This document shows, one piece after another, positions 1 through 10,600 of a stretch of DNA of 24,212 nt. The notes below the pieces were generated by a model. That model was not told the DNA's origin. It saw only the letters and a list, made by a program, of their open reading frames with translations, and ran no database searches. Each line of letters begins with the position of its first letter. Position 1 is the first letter of the stretch. The translations under genes were made by a program, and so were the position numbers. The stretch is from Perkinsus chesapeaki (Eukaryota; Perkinsozoa; Perkinsida; Perkinsidae), in NCBI GenBank assembly GCA_013115145.1, contig JAAPAO010000548.1, forward strand, positions 1-24,212, given 5' to 3'.

Positions 1-135
1 CTACAAATATTCAAGTAACACGCTCCGGACGGTAATCCCCGAGTAAACTGGGTCAACTACGTTAACCTGTATTTTAATATTATTCGTAGATGGTTCTTGA
101 ATAGGTCAAACCAGGTCTGTGGGAGCGTCTAACAG
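1..135. other. left edge, unresolved 5' part of gene 1
   Basis: I cannot assign a confident exon here. A possible donor lies at 115-116 (CAG followed by GTCTGT) and an acceptor AG at 134-135 opens the first clear exon of gene 1, so this stretch probably holds an intron and perhaps a short upstream exon. The true start of gene 1 is likely to the left of the window. Confidence 0.4.
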
Positions 136-3100
136 AAGCGGCTATAAGCCAATGGGAAGAGTTAATACGAGGAGAGATTCCTAGTGTGGCAGTACAGTAC
201 TTGTCAGCTGTAGCGGTGATAGATGGTGGGGAAGGTCGTGGGTTCGATCCTGGCATGCTGCATTTTTAGATCATTTAATATCGCATGGATTGCCATCGGC
301 AAATACACAGGATTTCGCATCGGCAATGTGTACTGTGTTATTGGAGAAAGGCAGTCAGCTTGATACGAACCTCGCCGCGAGGGCTATAGCGAGTCTTGGA
401 AAACTGCACAGGTGATAATGAATATGATGTTCATTATTATAATAATATAATATGGGTATATTTTACTGCAGCACTCCTTTAACCAGGCAGGCCGATACAG
501 AAGTACTGAGCTGCCAACGCTAATTTATCTGTCTTCGTATGTCTGTATTTTATTCTTTATTTATTATCATCTCCATGCGGGGGAAATCGGCAAAATATTG
601 CGGTTTCGATTCTGTGCTTTTTGTACCTCTGGTTCGTGTAAAGCTCTGGTGAGGGAAGTGGTATGAAGGACTTCGAAAAGTGTTTTTGGTAGCGTTCAAA
701 AATGTTACTGTGCGCACATGTTCCCGTGAGAAATTGTAAATTTTAGCGGCTGTCGTTGGAGGTGGATCGGTCATTGGTGATGTCTTATGATAGATATAAT
801 GAAGCGGTGTGGAGTCCTTTGATGGATAATATAATGAATAATATAGACCAGTTGAGGGCAGATCATATAGGACAGGTGGTGCTTATACCAGGGTTTAGTG
901 GTGATTGTAGGGTCTAAGGGAATGATAAATCATGGCAACATGAGATGGGCGTTTAACTATATACTTTACTTATAATTTTATAACTCATCCCTCCGAAGGG
1001 GAATACTTTACGGATACTTCGTCGTGCACGCATCGACCTTAGATTCGGTCACATCTTGCATCATTTTCACCATTCTTTTCATATACGGTATCACTGAACC
1101 CGTTCGAGGGTTCTGAAGGCATGCTTTCCCTTTCTTTACGTATTCTGGAGGCAGGATTAACAATAATTTCGTAAAATAATTAATTCGATCCAGATTTATT
1201 TTCTTTATTTTACGTGGGGCTTCGGTTTTCCCATTAGTTTATATCAACTGCTCCATGGTAGAGTGGTGCATCCTCTCTTTTGGGCATTTCGTGGCGCGCG
1301 GTAATGGATACGACGGTGGGTTCAGGTATCCTTGGGGATAGCTAGAGCAGGACGAGCTCACCCGCTGGCAACCCCACTGCTCGCCGGTTTGTCTGCGAGA
1401 GCGATTAGTATAATAGTCGAGTTTGATGCATGGTGTGTTGCGAATACAATGCAGGGGTAGGTCGTGGGTTCGATCCCGGGGAGGGGCATTTTAATTGTTT
1501 AGATTTGCCGCGCTTGGCAAGCGAGATGTTAAATTATTCAGTGCTTTTGCTAAGCATCTTGCTAAGAATGAGAAGTTGTTGGAAGATGCTACTTCTCAAG
1601 GATTGGCTGGAATATTGCATTCGATGGCGAAGGTTAAAATAAAGTACTATACAGGAATGGGTGTCATTCTAATTTCGAAGGAGATATTGGAGAAATCGGT
1701 ATGAGATTCGGGAATAGGTAGGAGAGGTATTGGTAACAACATACATACTCCATAGTATAATTGCTAATATCATATCGTATTGGCCAATCGAGGGCTTCGT
1801 TTGGAGCAAAAACAATTTCTTGGTGAAATGTACTTACTTGAAAGTAGGGTAACCCGGCCTTATTTGGCGGAAGGATGTAATCGATCACGCGATCGATTTG
1901 TATTACTTCAGGTCTGATATTTTCCTGTATATCATTGCCAATGTTATCATAGCTAAAATGGCTGCATTTGAAGGGCAAGCAATAGGGATGGTAATATAAA
2001 TTATTATTTTGGATCATTATTAATTCGATATTTTTTTGGTCATTTTTTCCTTTTGGTTATCTCCGTGCGCCAATTGCTGCGTTCGTTTACGATCCGCAGA
2101 CATAGATTCTCAGAAGTAGCTCAGATGTTAGTGTGACCATCATATAAAAAACTAATATTACATTCTCTTCAGCGTCTTTCATATCGGGTCGCTGTTTATT
2201 TGTTGTGCGAAGATACGACAGTGATTCTGCATACAGCACGAGTGCATCCATTATAGGCAAATGTTGTGAGCTTTCATCAATAAATGTGGGATTGGAATCT
2301 ATCGACCGTTTCTTCAGCGGATTTCTCGCACGAGTAGGTCGAATCTTTGATAGAAGCCATCGCTTCGAGTGTGTTGAAGGTTGCTTCAGAGTAAGACCTT
2401 AGTTAAACGTCAAGTCTAGGTTTACCGTTTGGGTCGAAGTGCTAAGGTGTGGTTAGGTCTTATATGCATATGGTCGTTTGAACTGTAACAATGAAGCATT
2501 GGTGAGAGCATGCATTCGACAATTAAGTATAATAATAGATGAAGTTAATTTAATATCGATACATATGATAGAGGATGGGCTTAAGGTAATCCGGGGAGCT
2601 GCTGCTGGCTCGGTGGGCGAGTGTGACAAGGTCTTGTGATGGGTGATACTGTTTCAGTAGTGATGGGGCATTTCGCACGTTACTGGTATTTGCCCAATTA
2701 TTCAGGTTGATAGTTGATTAAGGCTATGCGAGGAAATATTAGTTTGTATAGTTTTATTTTACCAATTAGCCTGTCACGCTTTCAACTGAGATTGAAAAGT
2801 ATATTCAACGTTATGTAGATTATTGATGACTGCAGTAATAGCAGGTCGAAAGATATTCTCGATATTTCTAGTATCGTTCACCAGATAAGCGTTATGTTAA
2901 GTTGGAGTAATGAAGTTTCGTATTTAGGGTCTAGGAGCACTGACCAGGGAAGTAGAGGAGATGTTGGCGAAGAGACGAGATGAAATAGAGCAGCAGCAGC
3001 AGGATGGTCATGAGAGCTATGGGACGATTGAGTTTGACGATGGTAGGAGGAGTTTTCATACCGTATATTTGTTTTTCGCGCTTACTTTCATACATAACAC

Positions 3101-3718
3101 TGTGCTGATATGATTGCTTATTGCATGGAGAATACATGCCTGGTGTTAGAATTCTTATTATGAACATTAAATCTGGAAGATCATTGTTTACTCTTGTAGA
3201 AGTGATATTAGAGACGTCTTATGGGGAGTTGTTTGAGGTCTTATTATATGTTCTGGCTGGCGATTTTGAATATCTTAGCTCGAAGCGTGCTTTATTTGCC
3301 TATACTAGATACTGAGGATTTGTTTGATATTGTTGATGAGGTGGACGATCCTTTAAGTGACAATATCACTACGGAGGGGACCAAGGAGGAATCGACAATG
3401 ATGGCAACAGTAAGAAATTAAAATAATTATTTTACAGAGGAATTTGATAATCCTTATACAACAGGAGTGCACGTATGTGATCGCCTTGGCGAGGAGGCGC
3501 GAAATTCCGGTCTATTTTAACGTTCCCTGAAGATGTTGAGAAAGTTTCTTGCTCAGGCTGAGGAGGTGGAAGCGTCAGTGCCCACAGTTTCGGCTGAGGC
3601 ATCTACTGTATCTGACATTCGAGCGTATTTGAATCAGTCTGATGATGCGAATGAAGATGTAAAAAGTGTGGGAGTTGGTCGGAAAGGTCGTCGAGGGTCG
3701 CGAAAAGCTGCACGTTGA
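136..3718 (+). CDS. helical-repeat protein (FASTK/RAP/OPR-like), 5' partial, multi-exon
   Basis: Readable exons are 136-225, 270-411, 794-875, 1326-1456, 1503-1698, 2173-2390, 2935-3042, 3309-3409, 3440-3472 and 3533-3718 (stop TGA 3716-3718). Between 412 and 2172, and from 2391 to 2934, further exons are likely but I could not fix them. The encoded segments are strings of short alpha-helices with a repeating pattern such as 'QGLAGILHSMAKV', 'DFASAMCTVLLEKG' and 'DAWCVANTMQGFAALGK'. This resembles the degenerate helical repeats of FASTK, RAP and OPR proteins, which bind organelle RNA. The C-terminus is different: an acidic, Gln/Glu-rich stretch (KRRDEIEQQQQDG, DIVDEVDDP) and a basic end (GRKGRRGSRKAAR). 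No RAP domain is visible. The phases of the last five exons agree with one another. Family assignment is inference from pattern only; that this is a real spliced gene is well supported. Confidence 0.62.
226..269 (+). other. 44-nt intron carrying a tRNA T-arm-like block
   Basis: The intron lies between codons that join as GAT (Asp) and has GT-AG borders. Its core AGGTCGTGGGTTCGATCC is identical to part of the intron at 1457-1502 and looks like the 3' half of a tRNA gene: T-arm, then ...GCTGC, A, then TTTTT followed directly by the acceptor AG. The flanking sequence upstream is coding, so no 5' tRNA half is present. Confidence 0.6.
1457..1502 (+). other. 46-nt intron carrying the same tRNA T-arm-like block
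   Basis: The intron begins GTAGGTCGTGGG and ends TTGTTTAG, and joins GG with A to give Gly in a continuous helical-repeat frame. The 18-base block AGGTCGTGGGTTCGATCC is shared exactly with the intron at 226-269. After it come GAGGGGC, A and TTTT, the expected order of acceptor strand, discriminator base and Pol III terminator in a tRNA gene. Confidence 0.6.
3410..3439 (+). other. 30-nt intron with two adjacent acceptors
   Basis: The intron begins GTAAGAAATT, is AT-rich, and ends TTTACAGAG. Using the second AG (3438-3439) keeps the frame into the next exon (EFDNPYTTGVH) and on to the last exon. Using the first AG (intron of 28 nt) would put the last exon out of frame. Confidence 0.6.
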
Positions 3719-3831
3719 AGCGTTTCTGACATGTTTCTGTCTCCTTTGTGGTATTGAGTTTTGTTCTGGCCGCACCAGCATCAGCGAATTAATGGCCAGA
3801 TATTTTCACAAGGAAGGGTGTTTCGGTCAAA
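3719..3831. other. short intergenic spacer between gene 1 and ispF
   Basis: Only 113 bases separate the stop of gene 1 from the ATG of ispF on the same strand. No promoter motif or polyadenylation signal stands out. Confidence 0.5.
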
Positions 3832-5340
3832 ATGTCTAAAACGTTCTCGCATTTTTTCAGTTTCTTTATTGGTATGGTGGCATCAGAAGCGTCTCGGTCA
3901 CGACGGCGCAGTCGCCTGGTAGGGATCAACGACTCGATATTTTTTAGTTTTTGTGTTAGCCGATATTCTCTGTGTTTGTCGGTGTGGTTGTGACGATTAT
4001 GTTAATTAATGGTTGGAGTGCAGTGAGCAAAGCAATGCTGTCGATGGATGGGAAAATGAAACTTGGTAGGATTGGGGACTAGGAATTATTATATTATTGA
4101 TAGGAAATTGGCCGAAGGGATCTGAGCATAAGTTCATGCCGTTGAGGTCGCAAGTGAGCTATTTTGACCCCTCTGGTTTGAGGATTGGCCATGCGTGGGA
4201 TATCCATAGGTGAGTGGGGAAGGGTGTTGGTTTGTTCATCGGAAGGTCACGATTGACGATGGGTTCGATTATTGGTTGAGGCTATTTAGATTCGGTCGTC
4301 GTACTGCAGAAAATGGACCTCTTCTTTTGGCGGGCGTCGAGGTCCCTGATTGTCCTGACTTGGGAGTGGTTGCTCATTCCGATGGAGATGTAAGTCTGGA
4401 GTATTTCACCCCGAAGGCGATAGGAGGATGTGCTTCGTCTCGGAGAAGCGCTATCAAATATCTAGCTGTGAATATCTCAAACGTTGGAGGAAATTTCTAG
4501 CGAAATTCATTTATCATTTCGCCCTGTTTTTTTCCATTTGTATTCCTTATTATTATTGTCATCAGGTAGTCTTCCACAGTGTTACTGATGCAATCCTGGG
4601 AGCAGTCGGTTTGAGGGATATCGGCCAATACTATCCAGATACCGATCCCGAATGGTAGGCCCTTTACGATTAGAAATCTGTTGGTGACCACGATATATCC
4701 GCACCCCTTTTGCATTTCTCATTCGCCACAGAATTACGAGGTCAATGGAAATTCGATCAATATAAATGTTGATAGCAATTACTCTGGTATTGCGGTTGTC
4801 ACAGTGAACTGCGGCTTAGTTATCTGCTGAAATTACGAGTTCACTGCGTCATCGGTGCTCATTATAAATAATGTTGAGCTTCGTGTTACCCGTTTCTGTT
4901 CAGGAAAGGTCAATCGTCTGATCGATTTCTCCACGATGCTTTGAGAAGAGCGTCTAGATTGGGTTACCGCGTTATAAGTGTCGACGTGACTTTGGTATTA
5001 GAACGTCCAAAGGTTGGAAAGATTATGCCGGATGTGGTTGATGGATTAAAGGCAGCGATCGGCGACAATCGGGTAAGAGAACTGTTATCAAGAGATTTGT
5101 CGGCTGTGTGGTCTAGTGGTATGATTCGCGCTTCGGGTGCGCGAGGTCCCGGGTTCGATTCTCGGCTCAGCCCTTCTTTTATTGTCTCAGGCTTCCGTGA
5201 ATGTTAAGGCACGCACATCAGAGAAGCTTAACGCCTCTGGAGAGGGGAAGTCAGTCGAAGCTCATGCTGTGGTAAGGTTTGTTTCATTAATGCTAATGAT
5301 GGCATGTAATCTGCGCTATGGTTCTCGGTATTGTCGGTGA
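3832..5340 (+). CDS. ispF: 2-C-methyl-D-erythritol 2,4-cyclodiphosphate synthase, plastid-targeted
   Basis: IspF turns 4-diphosphocytidyl-methylerythritol 2-phosphate into the 2,4-cyclodiphosphate plus CMP in the MEP isoprenoid pathway. Exons: 3832-3918, 4127-4209, 4290-4389, 4566-4654, 4904-5072 and 5191-5340, all GT-AG with matching phases, about 225 residues. Family motifs appear in order: [10 protein letters not shown], with the metal ligands of DxH; AHSDGDV, with the ligand His; [23 protein letters not shown]; and [11 protein letters not shown]. The N-terminus has a hydrophobic segment ([13 protein letters not shown]) followed by a basic stretch (SRSRRRSRL). That is a signal peptide plus transit peptide, as expected for a complex plastid. 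Intron 5 (5073-5190) contains an intact tRNA-Pro gene. The C-terminus is uncertain: reading straight on gives a stop at 5338-5340. A good donor after EAHAV (GTAAGG, 5275) could instead join an exon at about 5401 that stays open to a TAG near 5520. The core identification is firm; the first exon and last exon are less so. Confidence 0.9.
5102..5173 (+). tRNA. tRNA-Pro (anticodon CGG), inside an ispF intron
   Basis: The sequence folds as a standard tRNA. The acceptor strands are GGCTGTG and CTCAGCC with one T-T mismatch, and the D arm contains TGGTCTAGTGG (box A). The anticodon arm is CGCGC and GCGCG around loop TTCGGGT, and the T arm is CCGGG and CTCGG around TTCGATT (box B), with discriminator C. 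The anticodon CGG reads proline codon CCG. There is no tRNA intron. It lies in the sense direction within the 118-nt intron 5073-5190 of ispF, leaving 29 bases before and 17 after it. Confidence 0.9.
5177..5180 (+). terminator. Pol III terminator of tRNA-Pro
   Basis: TTTT begins four bases after the tRNA 3' end. It also sits in the pyrimidine-rich tract before the ispF acceptor CTCAG (5186-5190), so the same bases may serve both the Pol III terminator and the splice site. Confidence 0.7.
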
Positions 5341-5771
5341 CCACACGCATCTCTGTAATATCCTTACTTTACACTCCGACTATCACAGCCTGACAATTTC
5401 AGAGTTATTTGTCGTCCATGGTTCAATTCCCGGGACAGGTACTTTTCCCGTCGAAAATATTTGTTTGCTTTGACGAGGCCATAGTTCACCCGTTTTCCGG
5501 TATAGCAGTTTCTGATAGCTAGCTTTGCTGGATACGTAAAGCAGACTGTAGCAGCTTTTGGTTTATACGGAGAATTTCCGGCCTTGATTGTGAGAGCCTC
5601 TTTCTGTTAGGTGCTGTTATACAAGAAGAACTGAGTTGATTGGTAGCAAGTTTTACGTCTCTGTGTGGTATTATTAATACTGTTGTGTTCTGCTGGTTAA
5701 TTTATACAGTTTTTGATGGATGTGAGCATTAGTGTGATAGGCATGCCTTGAATATTCGCAATGTGTGAGAA
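5341..5771. other. spacer between convergent genes
   Basis: This holds the 3' region of ispF, including the alternative last exon from about 5401 (acceptor ACAATTTCAG), and the 3' flank of the minus-strand gene ending at 5772. The motif GGTTCAATTCC at about 5419 resembles a tRNA B box, but no tRNA fold is present. Nothing else is supported. Confidence 0.4.
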
Positions 5772-7115
5772 TCATGGGGATCCCGTCGATTTTGGGTTCT
5801 CAGCCAAATCAGCCATCTTCGCAACTATAACGTGGAGTGAATTTAGACATTCGTTTTTGGCTTGCAGTTTTAGCGCCATAAGGAATGTAAAGAGTCCAGG
5901 AGGAATCCGCTTGAGGCTTCGTTTTGGTCTTGGAAAATATCTTCTAGCGCTTTTACTATTGTCTCTCCACTTAAGAGGGACTTGGTGATTTTCGAGGAGC
6001 CCAATTCTGGGAGGCTAGGTCAGCTAACTGAGTTAACCCAATAAATACGTCTGTGAAATGATGTCTTGTGAGAGAAGTATTAAAGACACTTCAGTAATAT
6101 TTGTGTAAGAGAACTCTGAGGCGACCAGAGATATTTTGGTCAGGGGAGGTTTATCACCAATGATTTGATTAACTCATTGCCATTGAAGAGAAGACATGCT
6201 ATTCTTGAGCATCGCTCGCTTGAACTCCTAACAGCAAACCGGCAATCAGCAGCGGTTTCTTAGAGCATTACCTCCCAGGCAGCCACAGCTTGCTCGGCTT
6301 CCACAATAGTTTTTCGGAGGTCCGCTTTGGGTCTTTGGGGTGAGGGACCCCATCCAGTTGGAGGCCTACTGAATGTTCTGGTATTCGAAGGAAGAGTGGT
6401 ATCTGATAGAAAGCACTGTGATTACGGCATTTGCTCGATGAGTGCCTTGAGTCTGTGTTTCGGCTGAGACCATGTTCCGAGATAAAGACGTTTCGATTTG
6501 TTTTTGACCTGAAGATCATCTACACGGACTTCATTCGTCCCATAACGCACCTTCAACACACTCTCTTTGCTCCTTCTCTTGACCTTCTTTGTTTTCTTCA
6601 CTCTGATCTTCCTCCCGCTTTTTGTCGTTAATCTTCTCACCTTTATAGCATTTTAATACGACTCTATCCGGCCCTTGCATAGCGATGAATAAACCCAGCA
6701 GGACACCTCGCAGGAATCGCTGCCAGCCTTTGACAATTGATAAAATCTTCCTTGCCAGAGCTTGTTTAAATCGCTCGAAACCGTCGGCCATGTCCACGAG
6801 CTTTCTCAATAAGAACCGTTTGAACTTCTCGCACCACATCACAAAGGTCTTGCATGCATTGGCCACATCCTGTTTAAATCTCTCGAATCCATCACCCATA
6901 TCTCTACAAGTCTTGCCAAGGTCCCCCTTGAACCGCTCAAATCCATCACCCATATCTCTACAAGTCTTGCCAAGGTCCCCCTTGAACCGCTCAAATCCAT
7001 CTCCCATATCTCTACAAGTCTTGCCAAGGTCCCCCTTGAACCGCTCAAATCCGTCTCCCATATCTCTACAAGTCTTGCCAAGGTCCCCCTTGAACCGCTC
7101 AAATCCATCACCCAT
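5772..7115 (-). CDS. protein of 18-residue amphipathic repeats, unknown function
   Basis: Three exons with agreeing phases: 7115-6551, 6402-6272 and 6014-5772 (TGA), about 312 residues. The N-terminal half is a tandem array of the 18-mer MGDGFERFKGDLGKTCRD, four near-identical copies in frame. Diverged units of the same length follow: MGDGFERFKQDVANACKT, FVMWCEKFKRFLLRKLVD, MADGFERFKQALARKILS and IVKGWQRFLRGVLLGLFI. Hydrophobic residues at positions 1, 5, 8, 12 and 16 make a single stripe along a helix, since 18 residues equal five full turns. A Lys/Glu-rich segment follows (DKKREEDQSEENKEG), then a Pro-rich stretch and helical segments (RKTIVEAEQAVAAWE, LHVIVAKMADLAENP). I do not recognise the family; lipid-surface binding is a guess from the helix geometry. 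An alternative donor at about 6640 (GTGAGA) would shorten exon 1 in the same phase. A fifth repeat copy upstream (7169-7116) is cut off by a stop codon. Confidence 0.6.
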
Positions 7116-7169
7116 ATCTCTTCAAGTCTTGCCAAGGTCCCCCTTGAACCGCTCAAATCCATCTCCCAT
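6900..7169 (-). repeat. 54-bp tandem repeat, five copies
   Basis: Five nearly identical 54-base units start (minus strand) at 7169, 7115, 7061, 7007 and 6953, with a sixth diverged unit from 6899. Units differ at only a few sites, such as GGAGAT or GGTGAT after the ATG. Each unit encodes one 18-residue repeat without shifting the frame. The outermost unit has TGA at 7124-7122 where the others have TGT (Cys). An ATG at 7190-7188 (MRKWFAD) opens that unit and would make a short upstream ORF. Confidence 0.95.
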
Positions 7170-7190
7170 ATCGGCAAACCATTTCCTCAT

Positions 7191-7610
7191 AATATTGTTA
7201 TAAAGTGAGAACTAACAGAGTAGTGATATCAATTATCCATTTGCACGCATGCGCTTGGGTTTTTGACCACATGTTTGCGAGGAGCTAAGAGTGCAATACA
7301 TTCTTTTAGGGAGTTATTTTTTGTTTTTGGTAGTAATTCTTGAGTAGTACTAATCTCAACCAGTTTTTAGTCTTATACATAGTTATGGTCACCTTAGTTA
7401 ATTTTCGTGACGTATTTATTACATAATAATAATCATCTCGTTGAACCTTGAAGAATTAATTCGTGTGGGTTTTTTCTATGCCCGTTCCTGACCATCACAT
7501 TGTCATTAAACGCTGAAATGGGTTGTTTGTAAATTACTCATGTGGAGCAGCTTTGGCCCAGCTAACGAGAATCCGTAGCAGCCTCTTGGCCCTTTTCTTT
7601 CATCCAATAA
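7191..7610. other. divergent intergenic region
   Basis: This lies between the start of the minus-strand repeat gene and the start of the large plus-strand gene, so it must hold both 5' regions. It is AT-rich around 7380-7460. I see no clear promoter element. Confidence 0.4.
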
Positions 7611-10600
7611 ATGCATCCACTGCGTCACGGTGTGTTGCTGGCTGCTGCATGTGTTGCAATAAGTGCAGGGAGTGATGTGTGGGAAGTTAATTATATACGC
7701 GGAGATGGAAAGCCTGAAGGTCAGCCAACTAACTGAGCTGAGACGATGAATCTTTGTCAACTTCTTTGGAATATCTCAAAACGGTTTCAGACGAGCAATC
7801 TGTCAATAAGGCTTCCCTTATCACCCGATAACTTCGCTGCCTAGTAATGTATAATCGTAATAGTCAATCATCGTGCGTAGTAGAGAAGGTCAATCTGATC
7901 CTTGTAGCATTTCGAGCTTGTCTGCTGCCGCCATAGTTATGTGTTATGCGATGGTTGTTTAACTTATTGTACAAATATTGGATCTCGAAATAGAACTGCA
8001 TTTTCCTGGTCATTCGTCGGCCTTAACTATATATAGTAATATATCTATATTGGCATATTGTATAATAGCTTACAGATTATAATAGATTATTATAGAATAA
8101 TATATTTGTGATGTTTTATGTGACATATTATATAATTTAGTAAAGGGATTCGGTATCTAATGTTGATCTAGTAACATACATGGTGGTAATGATACATATA
8201 ATAATAATATAGTTGATAATATCTTTGTCTCCTTCAGTGAGTACAAGATTCGGAGCAAAACTGGCATCCAAGAAGGCAATCGATCTCGACCCTAATATCA
8301 CTACATATGCTAGATTTGCTGATACATTCTATCCAAACCAGAACACTTGGCATCTCTTATCGGAGAGTATGTGATTTCTGTATCGCCAATGACTTCATCC
8401 CGAAGCTTACTCTTCCATTTTGTGGTCATTCATTGGTGATTGGGTCATCATTTGTTATCTTGTATAGTATTTAATCTGTCTAACATATGTTGAAAAAATT
8501 GACTAAAGCTGCTTAAAGCAAAAATACTAAATAGTTTACGACTGCCTTTACTCTTATTATTTCCTTGTTTTCAAGGCTATGTCTTTTTCCAATTAGAAGT
8601 TTTTCAAAGCTGTAAAATTAATTTTGATACTCGTTGAGATACGTGACTTCCTGCATAATTTCTGTTTGCGGGGATCAGCCAGGTCGCTTCTGGGAGAAAG
8701 CAACCTTTTCTTCGTGATTTTTGGCTCAATGGTTTGGTGGTAGAAAAATTTCTGGGCTTCGCCGAAATTTTCGATGCAGTTTCATAAATTCACGGCATTA
8801 CTGATCAATTACCGATCCGTTTTCAGCGAGCTTGAGTTTGGACAGCTGAATTGATCTAGCCAAACATATCGAGACTGCTTTTTTTCATTCAGATATCGAC
8901 CAAGAAGTGTTCCTGGCACATGTTCTATATAAGAATGAAGCTGGCACCGCCCTGGATGATACGTCGTAAGAATAGCCTACTAATTGCTATCTGCATAATA
9001 GTCGTAGCTGCCATTATTGCACCACTTGCTTACTTCCCCGAACTTGTTCGAAAGAGAGTATTGTGAGACATAAGAATATAGTGTATTAAATCCCATCTCA
9101 GCCCCGTCTCCGGCCACCTCTGTGGGATCACACCCCTTCAGCTCCAGCGAAATAAGAACTCTTTTTCGGGTCATTTCTCAACTGAGATCTCAGATATGCT
9201 TTGGTAGCTCTTACCAGCCTAAAGCTTGGCTTGACTAAAGCTTATTTGTTGTATGATTTCGACGACAAATCGTCAAATGACAATTATCTTCACTTGAGCG
9301 CACCATTATCATTTACTGGCTCATTACCAGGTATATTATTCAGGTATCTTCAAGCATGGCGTGTCGATCCTGGTGGTGACTCCGAATGGTCAGTTCTTCT
9401 TAAACGGTCATTGTCATGCCCGAGTGTGGTGCTTACTATACCCAATAACGGACCTTATGTGAGTGCATTACCAACTATATAAATGCAATGGAAAAATTAT
9501 GAAAAATTTTGATAGAATATTTATTTTCGAGCCGCTTTTACAGTATCTTTGCCATTCAGGTTTACGAGGCCCGTCCAGACACGTCACCGGGCAATAGCCA
9601 ATTCCACCAAGAATGCAGTTGTACATCTCAAAGGTGAGTTTCAAACCCGCCCCTCGACACGGCAGTTTCTCAGGTTGGAAAACTGCTTGAGAGCACCGCA
9701 GTTCCGCTACTTTGCGTCTAACGTATCGGCATCGCCACTAAAATCTATTTATTTGACAACATCAACTGGCCTCATTTCTTCACGAATGGTAAGTGCGACG
9801 TAAAATTCCCAAAAATTTCCTATTTTTTCAATCTTCGCTGCAACTACTGTGGAAGTTGGTGTCCCTAAGAGAATGCTGTTTTTCAGTACTCCCTGCAAGA
9901 TGGGGTATCGGCGCCAATCGGGGTGGAGCTCCTTCGCCGAGGGACCACACAGGTGGATGAAGTTGTGGTAAGCTGGCTGATGACAATTACTTTTTCAATA
10001 GAGATTGTGGTGTAGACAATGTAGGCTACATCACATATGCCTCGATTTCATAGAGCTTTCTCCATCCGAATTTTATAAGTAATTTCTTTGCAGCTCAGCA
10101 GAGCCGTATTCCCTGCCTCGATTTCCTGTGTACATATTCCTGGTTTGTTGTCACTTGGTTAACCTGCTTGTTGTCAGCTCTTTAATCACAGTTGGCTATC
10201 GTTTTCCTCCGATACTTGGACTCGAGAAAAAAAGGACGCGGCTGCTAATTCGAGTAAGCTTCCTGTTCTAGGACAGTGTAGCTTGAATGGCTTGAAGTGG
10301 CAAATAGGAATCTGAGAAGGAGTTATGTCAGCAAGTTACGTACCGTAACAAAATTATGATTGACGATCGCCGAAATCAGAGACAATTCCGTTTGATCGGC
10401 GGCCTGCTGTGATAGTATATCCATGAGCTTAGGTTAGGCGATGAGCTTTTATCGGCCGCTATGCGTGATGCTATATTTTTGAGCGCCGGAATGCCTCACA
10501 ACTCAAACTGCTAATCTTTTTGTGGCGATTTGGTATTTTCTGTTGGAAAACCCTCGATCCAATTTAAGATGACGTAAGGGTATCTGATTCCTGGTCCTTT

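Noticed and set aside
189-262. A full tRNA of 74 nt at intron A
   Set aside because: The acceptor strands seem to pair at six of seven positions, but the 5' half is coding exon (VAVQYLSAVAV) and no anticodon arm with a proper loop forms. Only the 3' T-arm-like part is supported.
1664-2017. Minus-strand ORF of 117 codons
   Set aside because: It lies across introns and exons of the plus-strand helical-repeat gene, has no motif, and shows no splice structure of its own.
6685-7203. Plus-strand ORF with Pro/Ser-rich repeats across the 54-bp array
   Set aside because: A 54-bp repeat is open in several frames. The minus-strand frame continues past the array as 18-residue amphipathic units with agreeing exon phases, so the plus frame is a shadow.
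9349-9458. A 13-nt intron GTATATTATTCAG after GSLP
   Set aside because: Too short, and the unspliced reading keeps the right phase into the next exon.
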